This document shows, one piece after another, positions 17,529 through 25,499 of a stretch of 64,000 nucleotides of DNA. Source of the stretch: Undibacterium umbellatum (GTDB taxonomy: Bacteria; Pseudomonadota; Gammaproteobacteria; Burkholderiales; Burkholderiaceae_D); the NCBI RefSeq assembly GCF_014284125.1, contig NZ_JACOFX010000023.1:1-64000 (forward strand), read 5' to 3'. The translations under genes were made by a program, and so were the position numbers. The notes beneath the pieces were generated by a model. That model ran no database searches and was not told where the DNA came from. It was given only the letters and a program-made list of their open reading frames with translations. The number at the start of each line of letters is the position of its first letter. The first letter of the stretch is position 1.

Positions 17529-17738
17529 TCAGTTGCCTGCTCTTGCACCCAGCTTGCGCATCATGGTTTCCATCAAGCACCATTTGGTAAAACCACTCTG
17601 TAACAGGTTAACCCCCACAAACGCAGTAAAGGCCAGCCACCACTGATTAAGAAACAGCGGGCTGCCTGGGATCCCCAGCGCCAGACTTAACAGGATAAAG
17701 CAACCTGCAACGATACGTACGATTTGCCAGCTAGTCAT
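17529..17738 (-). CDS. DUF2892 (YgaP-type) small membrane protein
   Basis: A 69-residue protein with two hydrophobic segments separated by a short GIPGSPLFLNQWW loop, and the C-terminal MMRKLGA tail. This is the DUF2892 pattern, a module often fused to or neighbouring rhodanese and sulfide-metabolism proteins. Its start overlaps the RND permease stop by 4 bp (ATGA), so it is the last gene of that operon. Confidence 0.8.
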   Translation of the reverse strand: MTSWQIVRIVAGCFILLSLALGIPGSPLFLNQWWLAFTAFVGVNLLQSGFTKWCLMETMMRKLGARAGN

Positions 17739-20700
17739 GATGAAACTCCTTGTTGAAAATCAGGGTGGCTTTTATATGCGCTGTAATACAGCAGTGGTAT
17801 CACCACCAGGGTAAGCACGGTGGAGACGAAAATACCGAAGATCAGCGAGATCGCCAGTCCATTGAAAATGGGGTCATCGAGAATGAAGAAGGCACCCAGC
17901 ATGGCAGCAAAACCGGTCAAGGCAATCGGCTGTGCACGTGTGATAGCCGAGCTGACTATCGCATCCTTGAACACCATGCCCGCAGCGACCTGCACATGGA
18001 TAAAGTCCACCAGCAAAATCGAGTTCCTGACGATGATACCTGCCAGTGCGATCATGCCTATCATACTGGTGGCAGTATATTGCGCGCCCAACAAGGCATG
18101 ACCAGGCATGACACCGATGATGGTCAGAGGTATCGGTGCCATGATGATCAAGGGTGTCAGGTAAGAACCAAATTGCGCCACCACCAGCAGATAAATCAGA
18201 ATCAGGCCCACGCCATAGGCAGCACCCATGTCGCGGAAAGTTTCATAGGTAATCTTCCATTCGCCATCCCATTTCAGGCTAAAACCGCGATACGGATCAG
18301 ACGGTGTATGAATGAAAAATTCATTCAGCTTGCCGCCATCAGGTGCGATGATTTTTGCAATCTCACTACGCATGGCGAACATGCCATAGAGCGGGCTGTC
18401 TATCGCACCCGCCATGTCAGCAACAACATAATTGACGGCCAGACCATCCTTGTGAAACACAGGTTGCTCGCGCAGTGTGTCAGAGATGTTGACCAGCTCA
18501 CGCACAGGCACCAGTCGCCCCTGGGCTGACCTGACACTCAGGCTCAGCAAGCTATCCAGATTGCCTTGTTCAGTTACCGGCAATTGCAATTGTATGGCCG
18601 TCGCAAATTTGCTTTCATCATGCAGATAGCTAGCCGTGTCGCCATGCAAACCGGCACGTAGCGTCGTCACTATGGTGGACTGGCTGACGCCCAGTGCTGC
18701 TGCCTTGCGCTGGTCTATCAGCAAGACTTTGCGAGGAGCATTGACTATACTGCTGTCATCAATATCCACCACACCCGCAGCCTTGTTGAACACCGCACGA
18801 ACGACTTTGGCGGCTTGCTGCCTGCCATCATCGGTTGGCCCATAAATTTCAGCCACGATGGCTGCCATCACTGGCGGGCCGGGCGGCACTTCCACCACTT
18901 TGACATTGGCAGCATAGCGCTTGCCGATTTCCTGCAAGGCTGGCCGCAAGCGGCTGGCGATGGCATGGCTTTGTTCACTTCGATGCTGCTTGTCCACCAG
19001 ATTGACTTGCAAGTCACCGACCTCACCGCCAGCGCGCAAATAGTACTGGCGCACCAGGCCATTGAAATTGATTGGTGCGGCCGTGCCTGCATATGCCTGG
19101 TAATCCGCCACTTCCGGCACCCTGGATAGATAGGCACCCAGCTCGCGCAATACTGCCGCGGTTTTCTCCACCGGAGTACCAGCAGGCATATCGACGACCA
19201 CCTGGAATTCTGACTTGTTATCAAACGGCAGCATCTTCAATTGCACCCAACCCAGCACAGGCAAAAGTACCGACATGGCGATCAGTGCAAATATCGCCAG
19301 TGTCAGCTTCCAGCCATTCTTGCGCCCCTTGCGATCATCAAGGAAGGGGCGAAAAATCCTGGTAAATATACTGCCCAGTTTTTTCTGCAATTTGCTCTCA
19401 TGCACACCACCACCATGCTTCATCCAGATGCGCGCCAGCCAGGGCGTGACGATGAAGGCAATTGCCAGCGACAACAGCATACCCATGCTGGCATTGATGG
19501 GAATGGGGCTCATATACGGCCCCATGAGGCCACTGACAAAGGCCATGGGCAACAGGGCCGCGATCACGGTCAATGTCGCCAGGATAGTGGGGCCACCGAC
19601 TTCATCGACCGCAGCGGGTATGATTTCTGCCAGTGATTTATGCGGGAAGAGTGCCTGATGCCGGTGTATGTTTTCGACGACGACGATGGCATCATCGACC
19701 AGGATACCGATGGAAAAAATCAGGGCGAATAGCGATACCCGGTTCAGGGTAAAGCCCCAGGCCCAGGATGCAAACAGGGTTACGGTCAAGGTCAGTATCA
19801 CGGCCGTACCGACGATCGCTGCTTCGCGCCGCCCCAGTGCAATGAAGACCAGTGCCACTACGGATGCGGTGGCAAACAATAATTTCTGTATAAGTTTCTT
19901 TGCCTTGTCGTCGGCAGTCTGGCCATAGTTGCGTGTCATGCTGACTTCAACACCCTCGGGTATCAAGGTATTGCGCAACTCAGCTACACGCTGTTGGATG
20001 GCATCCGCAACAGCGACTGCATTTTGTCCTGGCTGCTTACTGATGGCGATGGTGACGGCTGGATATTCAGCGGCATCCTTACCTGTCTGACCATGCCAGA
20101 CGTAACTGCTGGCTGGTAATGCCCCATCGACTACTTTGGCAACATCACTCATGAAAATGGGCTTGCCTGCCTTGACACCAACCACCACTTCAGACACAGC
20201 ACCTGCATCCTGCAAAAATGGCCCGGCATCAATGGCGATGCTGCGATTGGCACGGGTCAACTCACCAACTGGCAAACCCAGATTGACGGCTTGCAGACTG
20301 TTTTGCAAATCGGTGACGGTCAAGCCATTCGCCGCGAGCTTTGCAGGATCAAGTTCAATATTGATAGCGCGTCCTGGGCCACCTGTGGTACTGATTTCGC
20401 GCGTACCTTTTACCCGTTTAAGTTCGGCTTCCATGCTGTGGGCCACGCGTTCGAGATCATAGGCTGCGGTCTGCGGATTCTTGCTCCACAATGTCAGCGC
20501 GACTATCGGTACGTCATCAATGCCTTTGGGTTTGACGATGGCTTCCAGTGTGCCCAGCTTGGCGGGCAGCCAGTCACGATTGCTGTGAACAACATCATAC
20601 AAACGCACCAGTGCTTCCGTGCGTGGCACCCCAACTTCAAATTGCACCGTCATGATGGCCATGCCTGGCCGCGACACCGACATCACGTGCTCGACATTGG

Positions 20701-20944
20701 CGATTTGCCCCAAGACTTGCTCAGCCGGTATCGCGACTTGCTGTTCTACCTGTTTGACAGAGGCACCGGGAAAAGGAATCAATACATTCGCCATCGTCAC
20801 ATTGATTTGCGGCTCTTCTTCGCGTGGTGTAACGATGACGGCAAACACGCCAAGTAAAAATGCCACCAGGGCCAGCAAGGGCGTTATTTGTGCCGTTTGA
20901 AAATATTGTGCGATGCGGCCAGAGTATCCCAATTGTGTAGACAT
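17735..20944 (-). CDS. RND efflux transporter permease
   Basis: A 1069-residue inner-membrane permease of the AcrB/MdtC type. It has an N-terminal transmembrane segment, a large periplasmic loop beginning NVTMANVLIPFPGASVKQVE, a central transmembrane block with GILVDDAIVVVENIHRH (TM4, the proton-relay Asp pair) and a second repeat with VRNSILLVDF. Length is as expected. It follows its adaptor gene by 9 bp and overlaps a DUF2892 gene downstream. The substrate is unknown; the neighbourhood (ArsR regulator, TauE exporter, persulfide dioxygenase) suggests a link to sulfur stress. Confidence 0.92.
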   Translation of the reverse strand: MSTQLGYSGRIAQYFQTAQITPLLALVAFLLGVFAVIVTPREEEPQINVTMANVLIPFPGASVKQVEQQVAIPAEQVLGQIANVEHVMSVSRPGMAIMTVQFEVGVPRTEALVRLYDVVHSNRDWLPAKLGTLEAIVKPKGIDDVPIVALTLWSKNPQTAAYDLERVAHSMEAELKRVKGTREISTTGGPGRAINIELDPAKLAANGLTVTDLQNSLQAVNLGLPVGELTRANRSIAIDAGPFLQDAGAVSEVVVGVKAGKPIFMSDVAKVVDGALPASSYVWHGQTGKDAAEYPAVTIAISKQPGQNAVAVADAIQQRVAELRNTLIPEGVEVSMTRNYGQTADDKAKKLIQKLLFATASVVALVFIALGRREAAIVGTAVILTLTVTLFASWAWGFTLNRVSLFALIFSIGILVDDAIVVVENIHRHQALFPHKSLAEIIPAAVDEVGGPTILATLTVIAALLPMAFVSGLMGPYMSPIPINASMGMLLSLAIAFIVTPWLARIWMKHGGGVHESKLQKKLGSIFTRIFRPFLDDRKGRKNGWKLTLAIFALIAMSVLLPVLGWVQLKMLPFDNKSEFQVVVDMPAGTPVEKTAAVLRELGAYLSRVPEVADYQAYAGTAAPINFNGLVRQYYLRAGGEVGDLQVNLVDKQHRSEQSHAIASRLRPALQEIGKRYAANVKVVEVPPGPPVMAAIVAEIYGPTDDGRQQAAKVVRAVFNKAAGVVDIDDSSIVNAPRKVLLIDQRKAAALGVSQSTIVTTLRAGLHGDTASYLHDESKFATAIQLQLPVTEQGNLDSLLSLSVRSAQGRLVPVRELVNISDTLREQPVFHKDGLAVNYVVADMAGAIDSPLYGMFAMRSEIAKIIAPDGGKLNEFFIHTPSDPYRGFSLKWDGEWKITYETFRDMGAAYGVGLILIYLLVVAQFGSYLTPLIIMAPIPLTIIGVMPGHALLGAQYTATSMIGMIALAGIIVRNSILLVDFIHVQVAAGMVFKDAIVSSAITRAQPIALTGFAAMLGAFFILDDPIFNGLAISLIFGIFVSTVLTLVVIPLLYYSAYKSHPDFQQGVSS

Positions 20945-20953
20945 AAGATATCC

Positions 20954-22030
20954 TTAGCGCGATTGCGCAGCGGAGAGCGGATTGACAAGCACTTTTTCAC
21001 CTGCCGAGACTCCAGCCAGCACTTCCTGCTCACTGCCAGAGACAGGACCTGGCTTGATCTGTCTGAGCATGGGCTTGCCCTGAGGGTTGACGACATACAC
21101 GGCGTACAATTCCGCTCGGCGGATCACTGCTTTGGCAGGTACATACAAGCGCACATTGTCATCTTTACCCAAAGCTTTCGCCGGGAATTGCAAACGTGCG
21201 AACATACCAGGTGCCAGTCCGCTAACTGACGGCAAAGCCAGGCGTAATTGCACAGTATGCGTACTGGCATCCGTCACTGGCAGGACGATGAATTTATCTA
21301 CCTTGATGAGGCGCTGCGCAGTTGGCAAAGCTGGTATCTCTACGGTAATTGACTGATCATGCGCAAGTCTGGCAAGCTGGGCTTCTGGCAGCGTTGTCGT
21401 CACGCGCAAGGCACTGGGGTCGAACACTGCCATCAATGCTTTTCCTGGCGTCACCATATCCCCCTGGCTGACATAAACGTCCGCGATGCGGCCTGAGTAA
21501 GGTGCAGTGAGGTTATAAAAACCTGATTGTGTTTGCACAGCGCCAGCCTGGGCAATGAGAGAATTGGCATCTGCTGTGGCGGATTTGAACTGTGCTTCTG
21601 CCCGATCAAGTTGCGCCTGGCTGATGTACTGGCGAGAAAACAATTGCTTCTGTCTTTCATAATCCTTGCTTGCCACTTGCAGGCTGGCGCGTGCTGCCTC
21701 GACCTGAGCCTGGCTTGCGCGAGCCTGCTGGTTAGCGGCGCGACCATCCAGGCGCGTCAGTACTTGTCCAGCCTGTATGTTATCCCCAGCTTTGGCAGGC
21801 AAATCGGTGATGGCACCCGATACCTGAGCCGCGATCACTGTTTGCCGAACTGCTTCAACTACACCATCAGTTGTAATACTGCTGGAAGCAAGACTGGACC
21901 TGACCTCAGCTACCTCAAGACCGGCAGCCGCAACTTGCGATGCGAACAACACAGCGAACAACACAGCAAACAAAGCAAACATTTGCCTCATTATCAATTT
22001 AATTGATGGTGCGCAGGGTCTGGAAGTCAT
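20954..22030 (-). CDS. RND efflux periplasmic adaptor subunit
   Basis: This membrane-fusion protein of 358 residues follows an N-terminal hydrophobic signal (FALFAVLFAVLFASQVAAA). It shows a lipoyl/barrel-sandwich pattern (AAQVSGAITDLPAKAGDNIQAGQVLTRLD in pieces), a helical hairpin (about 95-150, Gln- and Ala-rich), and the return strand GFYNLTAPYSGRIADV. The ATG at 22030 has GAGG 8 bases upstream; ATG at 21991 is an alternative just before the signal. It is the first gene of the pump operon and diverges from an arsR gene across a palindromic operator. Confidence 0.9.
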   Translation of the reverse strand: MTSRPCAPSIKLIMRQMFALFAVLFAVLFASQVAAAGLEVAEVRSSLASSSITTDGVVEAVRQTVIAAQVSGAITDLPAKAGDNIQAGQVLTRLDGRAANQQARASQAQVEAARASLQVASKDYERQKQLFSRQYISQAQLDRAEAQFKSATADANSLIAQAGAVQTQSGFYNLTAPYSGRIADVYVSQGDMVTPGKALMAVFDPSALRVTTTLPEAQLARLAHDQSITVEIPALPTAQRLIKVDKFIVLPVTDASTHTVQLRLALPSVSGLAPGMFARLQFPAKALGKDDNVRLYVPAKAVIRRAELYAVYVVNPQGKPMLRQIKPGPVSGSEQEVLAGVSAGEKVLVNPLSAAQSR

Positions 22031-22102
22031 GTACTTAGCCTCGATTAAGAAATGGCACTTCAGAGAAAATCGTTTGCATGAGCCACGAACATATAATATT
22101 CT

Positions 22103-22124
22103 TATTTGCGCAATTACGCAAATA
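22103..22124. promoter_or_regulatory. Palindromic operator between RND operon and arsR-type gene
   Basis: The perfect inverted repeat TATTTGCG-caatta-CGCAAATA has 8-bp arms and a 6-bp spacer. It lies in the 166-bp gap between the pump operon and the divergent ArsR-family gene. Size and symmetry fit a dimeric winged-helix repressor site, so autoregulation and control of the pump are likely but inferred. Confidence 0.65.
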
Positions 22125-22196
22125 GTAAATTAAGCGTGCGAAATATTCTCTACTCAGGGTATGATAGAAACATTCCCAATACTCACTTGCATTCCT

Positions 22197-22532
22197 ATGG
22201 ATGGATTGTCTGATCAGGCGCTGATACAGGTCGCCCATTATTTTTCAGCACTCGCTGAGCCTACCCGCCTGCGTATCCTGAACTGCCTGCGCGAAAAAGA
22301 ACATAATGTCGGTGAACTGGCTGAACGTTGCGCCTGCTCGCAAGCCAACGTCTCGCGCCATCTTTCTACTCTGGCCAAACACGGCCTTGTGGCACGCGAA
22401 GGGCGAGGCACTTCGGTTTATTACCATATCGCTGATGAGTCGATTTACGCCCTGTGCGATCTGGTATGTGGTAACGTGGCACGGCAGTTTGAATCACAAG
22501 CGGCCTTATTGAATGGCAAGCACAGCGCTTAA
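22197..22532 (+). CDS. ArsR-family transcriptional repressor, cysteine-rich
   Basis: This 111-residue winged-helix protein has ALAEPTRLRILNCL followed by the recognition region SQANVSRHLSTLAKHGLV and the wing REGRGTSVYYHIAD. Cysteines lie at 30, 45, 47, 87 and 91, counted from the chosen start. These could form a metal or persulfide/disulfide sensor; neighbouring sulfur genes favour the second (BigR/SqrR-like), though the first Cys is offset by one from my memory of that family. The start at 22197 (MDGLSDQAL) is preferred to 22161 by family resemblance. Its stop overlaps the convergent TauE gene by 4 bp. Confidence 0.85.
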   Translation: MDGLSDQALIQVAHYFSALAEPTRLRILNCLREKEHNVGELAERCACSQANVSRHLSTLAKHGLVAREGRGTSVYYHIADESIYALCDLVCGNVARQFESQAALLNGKHSA

Positions 22533-23341
22533 TTAAAAGAACGGTATACCAGGCTGGCTGCAACACACGCCAGCAAAACAATAAAGATCATCTGTACTTT
22601 TTGAGGTGGCAGGCGCAAGGCGATGCGCCTGGCCAGCAACATGCCTGCTATCGTAGTGGCCACAAACATGGCTGACAGCATCACCGGCAAATGCACGCCA
22701 CTCAGCAATGCTGATCCAACTCCCATGGAACCAACGATGCTGACAACCAGCAGCGACGTGGCGACCGCTACATGCATACTGGCATTGGTGTAATGCCTGA
22801 GCATGGGGACGATGACAAAACCGCCGCCCACACCCAGCAAGCCCGTCATGAAGCCAGACATCGCACCTATACCGGCGATGACTGCCCCGGTTTTAAAAGT
22901 CCAGTCAAAACGGCCTGTGCTGCTATTGATACGTGCCATGGCAGCACGCTTGTCGTCATCACAGTCAGGTGAGCGCAGTTGCATGATCAGGCGCACCGCC
23001 ACCACAGCCAGGATGGCCGCAAACACCAGCATCAGCCATTGCTGCGACATGCGCTGGGCAACTTGCACGCCCAGCAGGGTCGGCAGGCTACCCGCCACCG
23101 CCATCAGGATGGCAGCGCGGTAGCGTACCAGCTTGCGTACCAGACCTTCAATCGCCCCTATCATGGCGGCACTGCTGACGGCCAGCAAGGCCATAGGCAT
23201 TGCTTGTTGCATGCTGAAGCCCTGGGTATACACCAACGCAGGCACTGCCAGTATGCCACCACCAGCCCCGGTCAGGCCCATAATGAGACCGACCAAAGCA
23301 CCGATGAGCACCACCAGGAATTCTGCCGCTGATATGAACAT
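22529..23341 (-). CDS. TauE/SafE-family sulfite/organosulfur exporter
   Basis: A 270-residue membrane protein with about eight hydrophobic segments and the two family repeats: GLIMGLTGAGGGILAVP near residues 17-33 and GFMTGLLGVGGGFVIVP in the second half. Members export sulfite, sulfoacetate or related anions. The start at 23341 places the first helix correctly; the frame is open to 23422, but the extra residues look unrelated. It diverges from the persulfide-dioxygenase-like gene across a palindrome and converges with the ArsR gene. Confidence 0.88.
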   Translation of the reverse strand: MFISAAEFLVVLIGALVGLIMGLTGAGGGILAVPALVYTQGFSMQQAMPMALLAVSSAAMIGAIEGLVRKLVRYRAAILMAVAGSLPTLLGVQVAQRMSQQWLMLVFAAILAVVAVRLIMQLRSPDCDDDKRAAMARINSSTGRFDWTFKTGAVIAGIGAMSGFMTGLLGVGGGFVIVPMLRHYTNASMHVAVATSLLVVSIVGSMGVGSALLSGVHLPVMLSAMFVATTIAGMLLARRIALRLPPQKVQMIFIVLLACVAASLVYRSFN

Positions 23342-23429
23342 GTCAGTATGGATAAAGAAAGATGCGCTAGTGTATTCCTTGATAGGATACGCGTCGAGAC
23401 AGATTAGGCAAGTTAATAGCACTCAAGCA

Positions 23430-23441
23430 TGACAAATGTCA
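23430..23441. promoter_or_regulatory. Palindrome in the tauE / MBL divergent promoter
   Basis: TGACA-aa-TGTCA lies in the 152-bp gap between the divergent TauE and metallohydrolase genes. It is bracketed by a wider inverted repeat (TAATAGCA near 23414 and TGCTATTA near 23458). It differs in sequence from the TATTTGCG palindrome in front of arsR, so the same repressor need not bind both. It is an operator candidate by position only. Confidence 0.4.
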
Positions 23442-23493
23442 AAATGTGCAACAATTTTGCTATTATTCTGTAGAGCGCCTATTCGAGTCCATC

Positions 23494-24354
23494 ATGAAAC
23501 CTACCGTACAAAGTTACTTCGATACGCAAACCTGCACGGCTACCCATATCGTGTTTGATGCCCCTGGCGGGTATGCGGCCGTGATAGATCCCGTACTGAA
23601 TTATGAACCCAAGTCAGGGCGAACGACGACCAGGTCTGCCGATCAGGTGCTGGAATTTCTAGCTGCCAATGGCCTGACACTGCAATGGCTACTGGAAACC
23701 CATGCGCATGCTGACCACCTGTCGGGCGCGAGGTATCTGCAAGAAAAAGCTGGCGGCCAAATCGCCATCGGTGAAAAAATTACTGAGGTACAAAAGGTGT
23801 TCAAAAGCCTGTTCAACCTGGATGCAGAGTTCCCGGTCGATGGCAGGCAGTTTGATGTCTTGTTTGCTGCGGATACAACATTCGATATCGGTAAATTATC
23901 AGCACTGGCCTTGTATGTGCCTGGACATACCCCGGCTGATATGGCATATGTGATCGGGGACTGCATCTTTGTTGGTGATACCTTGTTCATGCCTGACGTG
24001 GGCTCGGCACGCTGCGACTTTCCAGGCGGTGATGCCAGCCAGTTATATGGCTCGATACAAAAGATCTTGTCCTTTCCGCCTGAGACCAGGCTATTTCTTT
24101 GCCACGACTACCCACCTGCAGGGCGTGAGGTTTGCACACACACCACGGTCGCCAGGCAAAAGGCCGAAAACATCCATGTGCGCGATGGCGTCAGCGAAGC
24201 CGACTTTGTTGCATTGCGCCAGAAGCGCGATAGCGGGCTGGAAATGCCCTACCTGCTGATACCCGCCATACAAGTCAATATCCGTGCTGGTGCCTTACCC
24301 GAAGCAGAGGACAATGGCATACGTTATCTGAAGATACCATTGAACGCACTATAA
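23494..24354 (+). CDS. MBL-fold persulfide dioxygenase-like protein (ETHE1/Blh type)
   Basis: This 286-residue protein has the motif THAHADHLSGAR (His70, His72, Asp74, His75), which is characteristic of the ETHE1/Blh group. It is followed by GHTPADMAYVIGD, VGDTLFMPDVGSARCDFPGG and FLCHDYPP. Family members oxidise glutathione persulfide to sulfite using one Fe(II). The ATG at 23494 gives the usual MKPTVQSYFD-type start. Neighbours (TauE exporter for sulfite, ArsR sensor) fit sulfide detoxification. A phosphofructokinase gene follows 19 bp downstream. Confidence 0.88.
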   Translation: MKPTVQSYFDTQTCTATHIVFDAPGGYAAVIDPVLNYEPKSGRTTTRSADQVLEFLAANGLTLQWLLETHAHADHLSGARYLQEKAGGQIAIGEKITEVQKVFKSLFNLDAEFPVDGRQFDVLFAADTTFDIGKLSALALYVPGHTPADMAYVIGDCIFVGDTLFMPDVGSARCDFPGGDASQLYGSIQKILSFPPETRLFLCHDYPPAGREVCTHTTVARQKAENIHVRDGVSEADFVALRQKRDSGLEMPYLLIPAIQVNIRAGALPEAEDNGIRYLKIPLNAL

Positions 24355-24373
24355 CCCTGAGCAGGCCACGATC

Positions 24374-25483
24374 ATGAGCAATAAAATCAAGCGTATTGCC
24401 ATCAGCACCGGCGGCGGCGATGCGCCGGGTTTGAATGCAGTGATACGTTCAGTAGTATTGGCAGCCGAACTGCGGGGCTGGGAATGCTATGGTATACGCG
24501 AAGGCTTCAATGGCATCTTGCTGCCTGAACGTTATCCTCACAATGGCGTAGTGCGCCTGACGGTAGACCAGGTACGCGGCATAGGACATCTGGGTGGCAC
24601 CATACTGGGCACCACCAATCATGGCAATCCCCTGCGCTTTGCCACTACCATGCCGGATGGCAGCGTGCAGGAAATAGACCGCAGTACTGACATCCACAGA
24701 CACCTGAAGCAAATGGATATTGACGCCCTGGTCTGCATCGGTGGCGACGGCACGCTGACCATCGCCAATGCACTGCATCTGCAAGGCTTGCGTGTGGTGG
24801 GTGTGCCCAAGACCATAGACAATGACCTGGACAAGACCTTTACCACTTTTGGTTTTGATACTGCGGTCTCTTTCGCAACCGAATGTGTGGACCGCCTGCA
24901 CAGCACGGCAGAAAGCCACCAGCGCATCATGGTGGTGGAGGTCATGGGACGTTATGCTGGCTGGATCGCTCTGCACTCTGGCATAGCGGCAAATGCGCAT
25001 GCGATCGTCATCCCTGAGATAGCTTACGACATAGAAAAAATTGCGGCGATGATACGCAATCGTGATGCCAATGGCCGTCATTATTCTATCGTGCTGGCAG
25101 CCGAAGGGGCATTGCCTGTTGGTGGCCAGCATCTGGTGCAGGCAACGGCTGGCAGTGGCTATGTAGAAAGGCTGGGCGGCGTGGGAGAGCAATTGGCCCA
25201 TGACCTGCAACTACTGACCGGCAAGGAGGCACGTGCTGTCGTGCTGGGCCATTTATTGCGTGGAGGCAGTCCAACTGCATTTGACCGTTTATCTGCCATG
25301 CGCTTTGGTGCGGCTGCCGTGCGTGCGCTGGATGAAGGTCATTCCGGCATCATGGTAGCGCTGGCTTTTCCGAATGTGAATTATGTGGCACTGGAAGAAG
25401 TGGCAGGCCGCATGAAAGCCGTGCCGATGGACAGCGACACCCTGCAAACTGGTCGCGACATAGGTATTTGTTTTGGTGACTGA
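24374..25483 (+). CDS. pfkA: 6-phosphofructokinase
   Basis: A 369-residue enzyme that phosphorylates fructose 6-phosphate. It shows STGGGDAPGLNAVIR at the N-terminus, GGDGT at 123-127, PKTIDND at 145-151 and MGRYAGWIAL. The residue after GGD is Gly, as in ATP-using enzymes, whereas the Lys before TIDND is usual in PPi-using ones. This mixed pair occurs in a group whose characterised members I recall as mostly ATP-dependent; the donor should be treated as open. It sits 19 bp after the persulfide dioxygenase gene and may be co-transcribed, an odd pairing. Confidence 0.92.
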   Translation: MSNKIKRIAISTGGGDAPGLNAVIRSVVLAAELRGWECYGIREGFNGILLPERYPHNGVVRLTVDQVRGIGHLGGTILGTTNHGNPLRFATTMPDGSVQEIDRSTDIHRHLKQMDIDALVCIGGDGTLTIANALHLQGLRVVGVPKTIDNDLDKTFTTFGFDTAVSFATECVDRLHSTAESHQRIMVVEVMGRYAGWIALHSGIAANAHAIVIPEIAYDIEKIAAMIRNRDANGRHYSIVLAAEGALPVGGQHLVQATAGSGYVERLGGVGEQLAHDLQLLTGKEARAVVLGHLLRGGSPTAFDRLSAMRFGAAAVRALDEGHSGIMVALAFPNVNYVALEEVAGRMKAVPMDSDTLQTGRDIGICFGD

Positions 25484-25499
25484 TGTTGCGAGAAATAAG

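Noticed and set aside
17750-18529. 259-codon open frame antisense to the RND permease
   Set aside because: Rich in His, Arg and Gln as expected for the reverse of a membrane protein gene, with no recognisable motif.
24449-25210. 253-codon open frame antisense to the phosphofructokinase gene
   Set aside because: It lies wholly opposite a well-supported gene and its translation has no domain or plausible composition; a shadow frame.
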